Assembly (NCBI GenBank): GCA_030386875.1
Contig: CM059572.1
Coordinates: 35,895,732-35,959,731, forward strand
DNA length: 64,000 bases
Direction: 5' to 3'
DNA from: Morinoia aosen
Lineage: Eukaryota > Arthropoda > Malacostraca > Amphipoda > Talitridae
A program made the position numbers and the translations under genes. Positions within the stretch are counted from its first letter, which is position 1. Each line of letters starts with the position of its first letter. The notes below the pieces were generated by a model, which had not been told where the DNA came from, did no database searches, and saw only the letters and a program-made list of their open reading frames with translations. This document shows, piece by piece, positions 45,801 to 57,600 of this stretch.

Positions 45801-48064
45801 GATCAAATTTTCCCTCGACCATTAAACAAAAAGCTGTTGTAGGCCCCATCTCATTTTCGGCGACACATTTTCAGGACTTTGTTTTTCTTCTTTTTTCCGC
45901 AATTTTTTAGTTGAACTTCAGCTTTTAATAGAAAAATAAATAAAATAAAAGCTGATACCAAATGTGAAGAATTTTTTGAATTCATGTATATATTGTGGAA
46001 GCAAATATGAGATAGAAATTCCGATAAAAATACCATAGAAAGACAGTAATATCTCACCGTTTGAAGATTGAACAAATAATACCAATCCTCTTTACAGAAC
46101 TTGAGCGAAAACTGTAGACAAACATTTTAGTCACACTCTGTCATTTTTGAAAAAAATTGCTGCTAACTTTCTTTACGTTTTAGCAGAAATCGGAAAAGAA
46201 GCCTGATTCTGAATAAAAATAAAATTAGAATATTTAAAAACTGATACGAAAATCAACATATTGATTTTCAAAATTTTCTAGCATGAACGTTCTTTTATTT
46301 AGAAATAAATCTCAATGCAGTAAACGCAAACTGAAGATGACGAGTCTGTAATTCGAAAACTGGAGCAACGTCTTTTTGAAGAAGAGCAACTTTGAAGGAA
46401 GCAGCAAAAATAGGACACCGATTGTCTGGCGCTAGACTCGTGCAACTTATCTGAGTACTTACCTAATATAACAAACATGCTACGGTGCATGTGATCGATA
46501 AATGGAAGCCACCAAGGGACAAGATTTTACTCACCTTATTTTATTTATCAAAATAATTTTTTTGTGTCAATCATAACTGATTTTCCATTCATACTAGCTG
46601 GTAACTGGTTTTAGCGCTATCTACAACTGGTTTTATTTAGCGGCTGTGACAAGTGTTAAAAATTCTACGGGTCTCTGTCGTAGGTTTTACACGATACGGT
46701 ATTAAATATAAAAGTATACTCAATAACGCCTATTCTCCAGTCACCAGAACCTGCATTACCTACTTTGGCGGTAGCAGCTGCTTGTTAGTCAGTCCAAAAA
46801 TATCAGCTTAGAACGTAAGATTGCACTTGAAAGTTCTGTCGGATGTTTACTTGAGTGACAGCAGTTGTAAAAGTTTTGATCTCACTATCAACACTCAAGT
46901 CCACCTATGATTATTCATTCATTCAAGGTTTTATTTTTGCTCCTGCTCTGATGAAAAATCGTCACGGAAAAATCCAGTTACTCTTGAAACCAAGTAGAAT
47001 ACCGAAAGACAAAATTTGGGTAACTCAGTTTACACAGCTCGCTCAGGGGGTAAAAAAATATCAGCATGTCATCAGACGATGTTCAACAAGTGAAAAGAAT
47101 GAGACGATAACCCTACTGCAAAAAGTTGGTTGTGCAACACGCCGGCCTTCCTCATGAAAAACAAAAGTAAAAATTTAAAGGTAAGGCCTGCCTAAATGAA
47201 AACTAACATTCAGAATAAACTCCAGCAACAAGTGTAAGTGGTATTTTGGTGGGTTGCTAATGTTACCGCATTTTACGGCTTTAGATGTGAATTCATCAAA
47301 CGAGCAACGAATCTATAATATGAGCTGCGTCCGTCGGTCGGTCTGTCCGAAGCCAGCCGAAAGTGTGTGATGAGCGTTCGTTTCTGTGATACAAGCTCCA
47401 GTCCTACATAATTTGACGGGCCTTGTTAACGCGGCCTCATCAACTCTCGTAAGATTTTATATTCTATTTCCTACGGCCTTTCCCTCACATAGCCCTCTTT
47501 TTCATTTCAAATAAAGAGGGGTGGACTAGAATAAAATAATAATTCAATGGTTGAAATAGTTTTTATTTTACGGTTCGATTATTTTTGCCTTCCATCATTC
47601 GAGCTCTTCGTAATGAAACCCTCAACTAAAACTCATAAGGCTACGAAAACGGTGTCATAAAAATGGAATCAAGTTAACCGGAATATCAGCTTCTTACCAA
47701 TCCTCTCACTGAGTCTACTTGAACTAAAGCCTAACGAGATGAAGCTACGTATAGTATTTACTCGTTCTAAACCATAATGATGTTCTTCATCGTGTATCAA
47801 TAAAGAAATTCCCAAAAAATACACTTCTTTTGTCCCAAAAAATATCGCATAAGACTCACGAATGTAGTTTCAGCGTAGGTTCAGAGAACTAAGTCCAATG
47901 AGTCAAATCTAAGAAAACATTAAATTCGTAGAAAATTAAACGCCATTCATTATACCCTCAACATACCGGCTATAATGAAGAACTTGAAAAGCGTATTTTT
48001 GATGTTGTGTTTCACCATCTCTCAGTTGAAATAATATTCTAATCAGAGGTATTATTTAGATAAG
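42811..48064. other. Large region without recognised genes
   Basis: Apart from the tentative exon at 43376-43560, I see no coding exon. A GC-rich stretch at 44520-44740 is open in several frames but shows no domain. Family-C-like TTTGACGGGCC and GTCCGTCGGTCGGTC runs occur at 47325-47430. Confidence 0.4.
43376..43560 (-). CDS. Possible exon of an unidentified gene (tentative)
   Basis: On the minus strand an open stretch reads DSESVYIKLQRSEDATSIEC, then VYYRLQAIRAVVMY, and ends TACC|GTAAGT, a strong donor. Candidate acceptors lie near 43555 (TTTCCAG, TTCCAG). Composition looks protein-like and richer in GC than the flanks. I do not recognise a family, and no partner exon was found. Confidence 0.3.
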
Positions 48065-48231
48065 AGTGTGCACGGCCCGTCGAAAATGACGTGATTCAAT
48101 AGTTTCCTTAAATAAATCTTCCCGATGTGGATGACAAACAAACATCCATCCTAATAGTACCTGCGATTCAAATATTCTTGTACTTGAGCACTGGTGAACC
48201 TCGTATCACAGATGCGGTCATTAAGCCCCCT
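48065..48231 (+). mobile_element. Family C repeat, split by the TTAA element
   Basis: GTGCACGGCCCGTCGAAAAT through AGATGCGGTCATTAAG matches the other family C copies up to the point of TTAA insertion. A short continuation (CAGCGTGAAAGAGAGACTGA) appears to lie after 49755. Confidence 0.75.
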
Positions 48232-48235
48232 TTAA

Positions 48236-49751
48236 GGGGATCATCCCAGTTTGAGACCTTTTTTCGTCCGATTCGTTTGAAAATTGGCCAGTATATGTCT
48301 TTTGTGAAAGTAAACTTTTTTTACTCCTGTCATTTTTTCGATTTAGGCCTTACTTTTTTTTGACGAAAAACGTGTTTTTTGGTATATTTTTATTGATATT
48401 TCAGATTGGAACTCCTCCTTCAGTTTTGATGCTAGAACAAAAACTAAGACAGTTTTAGAACCCTTGGAACATTTCTAACAAACTCAAGATCGGCTTTTTT
48501 CAAATTCGAATTTTTCTATTTTTTCAAAATTTTTTGAAATTTCATAAAACAGCAACAATTTTTTTGGGTTTAGAGCTATATATTTTTCAAAGAATTCGAA
48601 TTTGAAAATAAGCGATCTTGAGTTTGTTAGAAATGTTTCAAGGATTCTAAAACTGTCTTTGGATTCGTTCTAGCATCAAAACTCGAGGACAAGTTCCGTT
48701 TTGAATGGTAAAAAAGGAAAATTTTTCACTACAGCCCAAAATCGAACTATGTCTATTGAATTTGAATATAACGACAATTTTTTGTACATGAATGCAGTTT
48801 CCATGATCTATTTCGATGTACGAACAATGAGCATCATTTTCCTTGTAAATTTCAAGTAAAAATCTAAGAAATATCGTACTTATGAGTAAATGAAAATAAT
48901 ACATTTTATTTCAGTAATCACCATGATCAGACTTTATCAATTTTTTCTGCCCGATTTGTTTGAAAATTGGCCAGTATATGTATTTCGTGAAAGGAAACCT
49001 TTTTTATTCGTGTCACTTTTTCGATTTATGCCTTAGTTTTTATTTTTTTTGTCGGAAAAAGAGTATTTCGTTATATTTTTTTGGATATTTCAAAACAAGA
49101 CTCGTCATCGAGTTTTAATGCTAGAACAAAACCAAAACCAGTTTTAGAATCCTTGAAACATTTCTAACAAACTCAAGATCACTTTTTTTTCAAATTCTAA
49201 TTCTTTGAAGAAATATATAGCTCTAAACCCAAAAAAATTGTTGCTGATTTTTGAAATTTTAAATTTTTTTGAAAAAGTAGAAAAAATTTAAATTTTAAAA
49301 AAGCCGAACTTGAGTTTGTTAGAAATGTTCCAAGGATTCTAAAACTGTCTTTGGATTTGTTCTAGCATCAAAACTCGAAGACGAGTCCCGTTTTGAATGT
49401 AAAAAAGTCAACTTTTCACTAGAGCTCAAAAACAAACAAATTGGGCCTGAAAATCGTCATTTTCGGTCCCCTTTTCACTCCCCTGGGGGGTTCTAGTGTC
49501 CGTAGGGCCATAAAATTTCATGGCATAATAACCCATCCCCTAAGGATCATTTTTCAACAAAAAAAAATTGGGCCTCAAAATCAGCATTTTCGGTCCCCTT
49601 TTCACCCCCCTGGGGGGGGGGGGTTCTAGTCTCCGTAGGGCCATGAAATTTCATGGCACAATAACCCATCCCCTAAGGATCCTTTTTCAACAAAAAAAAA
49701 CTTTTCAGTGGGGGGAGCCGGTGGGGCCCAATTGGGCTCGGGATGATCTCC
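48236..49751 (+). mobile_element. TTAA-flanked non-autonomous element (family T), 1.52 kb
   Basis: A close relative of 22179-23509: TTAA then GGGGATCATCCCAGTTTGAG at the left, GGGATGATCTCC then TTAA at the right. It contains two long hairpins (arms near 48407-48515 / 48590-48695 and 49090-49205 / 49300-49395) and a tandem 127-bp duplication (49441-49690) with C/G runs. It has no coding capacity. Confidence 0.87.
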
Positions 49752-49755
49752 TTAA

Positions 49756-51435
49756 CAGCGTGAAAGAGAGACTGACCAACCAGTTAAATGTGTTCAATGA
49801 GATTCCTATGTAATTGCATGAGAGAAATTACGCTCAAATCATATATATTTATTTTTAAATTTAGGGAGACACCTGACGTTTTATTATATAGTAATTGATA
49901 AGCAAAGAAGTTTAAAAAAAAAAAGTTTCTTTTTTCAACGCGATACGGTGCATTTTCTTGAACAATAGATTCAATTTCCATTTCCGCAATATTTTTTGAC
50001 TTGCAAACGAAAGTAAGCGGATGCTAAATTTTTTATATATCATTTGAATGATATCTATACCATTCAAATATGTAGATATGAATTATTGAGAATGTTGCGG
50101 ACAGGAGATAAATAAATAAATTAAGCACATTCATGTAGTGGAGATATTTTCCTGGTGTGCAGGAGAGAAGGATTAATGTGAAGATGATTCAAGAGGCAGT
50201 GACGCTTGTGTTATACTCTCACCACACGCTTCCCGGTGTCCTAGGAACCCGAGAACAATTTCGTGCTACACCATTACTAGCCCTACCAAATGACCTAGAT
50301 ATTTTACCGAACATTTCACAGTCCCTGCATTTTTGACGAGACCAGTACGCTAGTGAACAAATAATTTGAATTCTTAACTCCAGTGATTTTAATAAAAAAA
50401 ATTCTATTTCTATTTCTCTCAATAAATTTTCCTCTCGAAGCAGTTTCATCATTCTAATGCAAAAAACTTTCACATTTAAGCACTAACCAGTTTTTCGCCA
50501 CAGCGAAAAGGATAAAAAAAAATGCAGTCACATTGTGTTCTTTCCCATTGAAGTCTCTGAAGATGTACTGTATGAGGCACTCAAAATCTCCCAGAAAAAG
50601 AAAAACACGGTACACATTAATTATAACTTGATAAACGATTCCCCATTCACCTGGCAGTAGGTGCCATTAGAATGGCAGGAACGAATATATCTATCAAAAA
50701 CTTTATTTCCGGTGAAAGAAAATAAATTCGTGAACTTGCGCAGTAATGCAGAAGAGGCAACTAAAATAAAACACTCATTTCAAGCCTGTAGAACGCTCGA
50801 ACCAAACCCGAGAAAATGGAAACTCCACAAAACCATTCGCAATACCTGAAAAAAAATGTCTGAGTAGATACATGTACTGTGTCGATAAAGTGGATACAGG
50901 CTCATCACAGTTAAGAATCAATGCATGCGTTCCGTAACACTTGAAAACACTGAATAAATAAGGTATAGATATTAATCAACACGTTTTCAATTAGATGATA
51001 CTTAAAAACCTTTCATCAAGTACCGAAGAGGAACAAAAAATTATTATTAGTACGCACGCTTCGAATATTAGCTTTATACCACGGCTAAAATGTCAGTGTA
51101 AGGATATTAGGAGGTTATAATTCCAAGTTGAGGTAAAAATATGGTCCTCATTCTTATTCTTGGAAGCTGAATATAAGTTCCCATAATAACGAAGAAATGC
51201 TTGGCTTTTTTGCTAAGATCTGTTACTACTGTTCCCTCTCTAGTACCCAAATGTGAACAAGCCACGCACACACCAAGTCCCCACGATCACTACTCCGTCA
51301 CTATAATGAAGTCACAAGTACTCGTCACGCAGGAATGTCGACTCAGATTCCGTGAGAAACCTACCCTCTTTGTGGGGATCAATTTAAACTCTTTGAATCG
51401 AAATAATCACTTTGCTGTAACATTCGTCAGCCAAG
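49756..51435. other. ZPR1 3' flank
   Basis: No gene or repeat family recognised. A possible minus-strand polyadenylation signal (AATAAA as TTTATT near 50702) lies about 0.7 kb after the ZPR1 stop. Confidence 0.4.
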
Positions 51436-51624
51436 TCAGTTATCTTGTTCGTAGCCTTCAGTTTTGATGTCATTAAGTCCAAGGTCTTCGTTTTGCTGGA
51501 AGGTGCGCTCATAGTCCGTGACTTCGAGACAAGGATCGGGGTCTGGCGCGTACACGTTCTGCAGGTAGCTGTTGCCTGTGGGGTCGTCCATGATGAACGT
51601 GGCCTTCAGCTCGCCTGAAATTAT
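51436..51624 (-). CDS. ZPR1: ZPR1 terminal exon
   Basis: The acceptor is ATGTTGCAG|ATAATT; the stop TGA is at 51436-51438. It encodes [40 protein letters not shown] and [18 protein letters not shown]. The acceptor is the first of five tandem acceptor copies. Confidence 0.96.
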   Translation of the reverse strand: MISGELKATFIMDDPTGNSYLQNVYAPDPDPCLEVTDYERTFQQNEDLGLNDIKTEGYEQDN

Positions 51625-54600
51625 CTGCAACATGGCCACAAATCAAAGTGTGAACAGCAACACTCAAGGCTCAAATTATCTGCAACATGGCCACAAATCA
51701 AAGTGTGAACAGTAACACTCAAGGCTCAAATTATCTGCAACATGGCCACAAATCAAAGTGTGAACAGCAACACTCAAGGCTCAAATTATCTGCAACATGG
51801 CCACAAATCAAAGTGAGAACAGTAACACTCAAGGCTCAAATTATCTGCAACATGGCCACAAATCAAAGTGGGAACAGTAACACTTTAGCCTCAGTCATGA
51901 ATATCACAGCCATGCTACCGTCAAATGTTGACTAGTTACAAAGAGAGACCGAGTACGTACCGACTCTTTCTGTCAGTGAAAGCATAAAGATATCTGTAGA
52001 GTAATGTGATTAATGTAACGCCCCTGGTGTATAACGTATGCAACACGTACTACTAATCCTGATCCACGAAATTGCGAGCCCCACGTAGGTATGAAATGTG
52101 TGAAATTTCAAACATTAACTAAAATTGGTACACGAACAGTACCTAGATAACCATGCACCTTACTTGGCGCGAGACGAGGAATTGAAACGAGGGAGTTTCG
52201 AACGTGGCACCCAGTATTCAAGAATCAAGACTACACGATCTCACGAAAATGCCCACTTCTATGTTAGTTGGAAGTGGCACTATTTTATAGAAGAGTGAAC
52301 TTTACCGATGGATGATTTACCACTGCACTGGTCGTGTAAGCAACATCGTCTGCCACAGTGGAAGCTCTACATTACACAAGAATCACTTACAAAATCGAAA
52401 CACAGGACAATGAAGTCAGAACGCAACCCTGACTCTTATAAAACTATTTTTACACAAGCCAAGTAAAAAATAACTGTCAACTAATATAGAATAGCTAGCT
52501 GGTACACCAATACTTAACATGCTCTCGAGGAGCTCAACTGAGGATTCCTAGAAACAGATCACACTAAAACTGCAGTGTGGAGGAACGAAAAGAGACGTTA
52601 ATACACAACCCACCTGATCAATTCCCTTGAAGATCTTATCAATGGTCGCTTTCTTCTCGGCCTCGACACTGTCTCCCACGAAGAACGGGTTGCTGCTCAT
52701 GTCTTCCTTGATGTTCACTAGCAGACCTTCCAGCGTCGTGAACCTGGCAACAGAGACAAAGATAGGAACTACTAGAATGAGGGAAATTATAAATATAAAA
52801 TTATATATTATAAAAGCAATAGTATCGTAGCTTGAGCTTACCACCTAAGGAACAACATGTAAAAATAAAAACACTACAATAATGATGGCCTTTAAAGTGT
52901 AACATTCTGAGTAGGTATTAGAAATATAATAACACAGCTTGTGCTTTTGTACTTAAGCATACAGTGGGTGTGAAAAAAGCACAATATAAGTACTAGAAAA
53001 TAGAAAAAAAGTGCTACAATGAGGAAGACAAAGAGTACATAATTTCGAGCCTATAACATTGGGAACAAGCAACTGATGTGAGAGCAGCAAGATGCTAGGC
53101 ATAAAGTTTTGAAAAATAGTAAATAAATAGTACAAACGGTAAATAAATAGCAAGTGTTCATACCACATAAGTATCGCTATATTCGACCTTCCCCAGCAGA
53201 TTATTATATTATTATATAAGAAAAGTTTTAGCTTCGCTTAATTGCACGACAAAGATGTTCTAAGAGAGGAAGGAGGAAGGCACCATTTAGTATGGAGTTG
53301 AGGGAACGCGGAATCTATGCGCAAGGTGCACAGAAACAGGAAGCTAAGAAAGAAGTTCATGAAACAAGAAAAAGTTGAAGAAGAAAGTAGTAGGTGCTGA
53401 AAAACAGGACAGCAGTGAACCGAAAAAAGATGATCCGTAACAAAACAAAAACCTATTCTATTTCAACAAAAGGAAGCCTACCTAGCCTTTAGCTCGGGCC
53501 CTCACATAGTCCCCCCTGGGAGCGTTCCCCAGCAGATATTAGCAGCAAAAAACAAAGGCAACCAAACAATTTAGAAAACAGAAAATATTCTCGGAGAAAC
53601 CCTTTTACTCATTTACTCTCCCCCCACTTTATTCCTTTTAGCTAAAAAGGCCCGGGAATACATAACAATAGTAAAAATAGTGCAATGTATATAAATTTTA
53701 CCCCTAAGCCCTTCCATACACAAATATAGCTCTCAATGAAGATGATTCCTCAGAACGCATGCCCTCTTCTCATTCCACTTCAATTTGAGAAACCTTGAGA
53801 ATACAACTGGACTATAAAAGTAAAGTAGTAGTAGTAGTAGTAGTAAAATCGGGTTTCTAGCGCTTCAGTAACAAAGACTATAACGCGCCGAAGGTCTCAA
53901 TGTTCACAGTGTCCAATCAAGTGGTTGGTTTCCAGAGAGTTCACGTATGAGAGACAAAAACTGTTTAAAAGGTCAATGAGTCAGGAAAGCTAATGTTGAG
54001 AAGTTCAGCTCAAAGAGCCACGAATTCATAAGGGATGTACAATATCATCAAGCATCCTATATCTCGTCTATAAGATGGGCATCAGAAAGAAAAGCAATTA
54101 ATGAATCGAAATTAAAAGCGCCCCGGGGAGGGTCTCCCAGCATACCTTCCAAGAAGGCATCATGGTTATCTCTAGGCAACGTAGGGTAATATTGCAAACG
54201 GAAGTCGGCAAGGCTCGGGCATTCCGCCAGCAGGTGGCGCACCGTGAGCGGCACCAAGCAGTCGCCGCAGAGGGGTTGAGGATTCCGCTCAATGAGGTAT
54301 TTATGCGTCAAGCGAGTGTGCCCGATCCTCAGGCGACACAACAAGACTTCAAGCCGTCGGTTACGATGGCTCGAGGAGGGCCAGGCTCGAACGGTATTCT
54401 TGCATTTTCGCAGCTTGTTCTCACCGATGTCGTTCCACTGCTGCTGCCAGATGTCACCAATCGCTGCTTTGATTAGAGGATAGAAATCTCGACATGGGAC
54501 TGCTGTATTTCGGGGAGGCATGGTAGAGCCCGCGGCTTGTCGCGCGGCTTCATCCGCTCTGTCGTTGCCGCGCACATCAACATGTCCAGGCACCCAACAC

Positions 54601-57600
54601 AGACATACGTGCTTCCGAGTGCGGGAGAGTCGCGCGAGGCTGCAGGCAATTTCAGCAACAATCGGATTCTTCGAGTTATAATTTCGGATGGCTAGGAGGG
54701 CTGCCTTAGAGTCTGAAAGTATTACGAATGGTCCCTGGATCTGGCGCTCCTCTACGATACGTAAGGCGGCGAGGATAGCGAGGAGTTCCGCTGAGTAGAT
54801 TGAGGTTTCGGGAAGCAACCTGTGCATCACCGTTTGCTCCTCAGTGACCGCGGCACAACCGACGGCACCGTCGGTCTTTGAGCCGTCCGTATATATCTTC
54901 ACAGCATCGTGATGATTTTGCAGTAGGTGATCAATGAACAGGTGCCGCAGTAGCACGCTTGTTTGATCATTTTTCTTGGGATAGTCAAGAGCTGGGCAAA
55001 AAGTTCCAATTGGGATCCGCCAAGTCGGCTCTCCTCCCTTTGGCGCCGGAGAAATCTCAAATGGTGGGAGTTGTGAAAGGCCTAGTAAAATCCCGTAGTC
55101 GGTGGTTGATGGAAGAAAGTAGGGGAAGGCATCATCAGCTTGAGCGTCTCCCACCACACTGTCCCAAGTAGGCGAGGCAGGGATCTGCTTAAGCCGCACG
55201 AGGTACTGCAGCGTTAATTGCGCTCGACGGTACTGCAGGGCTGGTTCGCCACTTTCTGCGAGCAAACTCAGAACCGGCGATGTCCTGAAGGCACCTGTGC
55301 ATAGCCTCAAAGCACTGTTGTGCACTGGATCTAATAATGATAAGGAGGAGACATTTGCAGTTTGGTAAATAATGCATCCGTAGTCGAGCTTTGCTCTGAT
55401 GGTAGCTCTGTAAATTCTCAGCAGGGTCACTCGATCTGCTCCCCAGGTCAGCTTAGAGAGGCATTTCAGAAGGTTCAGCTTTCGGGTACAGTTTCCTTTT
55501 AGAGCCTTTATATGAGGTTTCCATGAGAGTTTGTCATCAAAGATCATGCCCAGAAACGTCACAGTAGGGGAAGATCTTATTGGCCTACCCTGTAGGAGTA
55601 GCTCGGGAGTAGGTTCGTGAGTCCGGCTGGGCTGTATGTGCAACATCACGGTTTTTTCACTGGAGAGGGTGAATCCATGGTCCCGAGTCCAAGCATTTAT
55701 TCTATTAACTGCATCCTGCATACGACGGGTTAGAGCCGGCAGGTATCTCGAGGAGGCATAGATCATGAAGTCGTCTACGTACAACGAACATGAGATATTG
55801 GCTGGCAGGGCATTCGATATAGCGTCGATGGCTAACAAGAACAAGGTACAGCTTATAACGCTGCCCTGGGGAACGCCCTCAGTTTGGGTCATGAGTGGGG
55901 AAAGAGTAGAGCCAATCTTTACTCTGAAGCAGCGCCGCCTCAGGAACTCCTTAAGATAAAAAGCCAAGTTGCCTCTTATACCGAGCTCATGTACCCTCTT
56001 CAGAATTCCATATCGCCAAGTCGTGTCGTAAGCTTTCTGCATGTCAAAGAAGATACACATAGTGTGTTTACCTTGGATGCGGTGCCTGATAATATGGTTT
56101 TGAAGTCTAACAAGGGCGTCAGTAGTACCCCTCAGAGGTCGAAACCCAAATTGAACAGGGGAGAGGAGGTCTTGGGATTCCAAATGTCGCATCAGTCTAA
56201 TGTTGACAATTTTCTCTAAAAGCTTTCCCAAGCAGCTTGTCAAGGCTATTGGGCGGTAACTTGTCGCTTCTGTTGGGGGTTTGTTGGGCTTTGTAAAGGC
56301 CATTATTATGCTTAATTGCCAAGCAGAGGGGTAGGAGTGCGTTTCCCAGACTTTGTTGTAAAGAGAGAGGAGATATGTTATGGCTGTAGGGTGCATCTTT
56401 TTCAGCATTTTATAATATATTCCATCTGGTCCTGGTGCGGTGTTTCTGGATTGTTGAAGGGCATGAAATACTTCCAGATATGTAATTGGCTCATTGTAGG
56501 CATAATGTTCATCAGTAGTAAAATCAAGTTCCTCTGCCTCTTGTCGTTGCTTAAGTTGGATAAATGTAGGCGAAAAATGTCTCCCGCTGCTAATTTCCGC
56601 AAAGTGCTCAGCTAGATGGGTGGCTACGCGATCTAGGTCACATACCAGTTCTCCGTTTATTTCAAGTGATGGCAGTTTTTGTCGTCCTTTTCCCTTCATT
56701 TTCTGAATTCGTTGCCATATCTTGGAGGTTGGTGTGTCGGTGTTCAGCGAGGATACATATTGTTGCCAAGATTGCTTCCTGGCTGCCTTCTTAATGAATT
56801 GGGCTCTGGCTCTCGCTCTCTGGTAAAGAATTTTATCTGCAACCGTGCGACTGCGTTGGAAGCGTCGTAGAGCTCTTTTCCGTTCATAGTTGGCTCGCGC
56901 ACAGTTGTCGTTCCACCAGGGCACTCGATGTTGCACATAACCGCCTCTTGAGCGCGGGATGGATACGGATGCGGCGTCATTAATAGTTCTTCGGATTCTT
57001 TCTGCGGCATCATCCACGCTTTGGACTTCCTCTTCCTCGAGGGAAGTCAGCGCTTCGAAGGTACTCCAGTCAGCACGGTGGAGTTTGTAGCGCGGCTGCG
57101 TTAGAACGAGATGGCGAGTCAGTAAGGTCATTATGATGGGGAAGTGGTCACTCCCATGGGTATCTTCCAGTATGGCCCATTCAATATCTGGGGATATTTC
57201 AGGTGAGCAATGTGAGTCATGACATCTGAGTTTAGGAGACAGATGTCTGTGGTGGAGATCAATCGCTCAATGGTTTTTCCTCTCTGATCGCTAATGGAGT
57301 TGCCCCATGCAGCATGCTTAGCATTAAAATCTCCTGCCAGCAGAAACGGAGGAGGTAGCTGCGTGGTTAGATTGAGTAAGTCGTCAGGATTGAGAGCCAT
57401 ATTCGGGGGAATATATATGTTACACACGGTGAGATAGATCGCGAAAAGTTTGATTCGAACTGCCAATGTCTGAAAGGGTGAGTTTATATCTATCTTAAGT
57501 TGCGGCACGTCAGACCTGGTTAAAACTGCAAGTCCGGAGCCAGGAACAGGGTTAGGATTGGAGGAGGAGGTCTCCACATTGTACTGTTGGAGGTTGCCAG

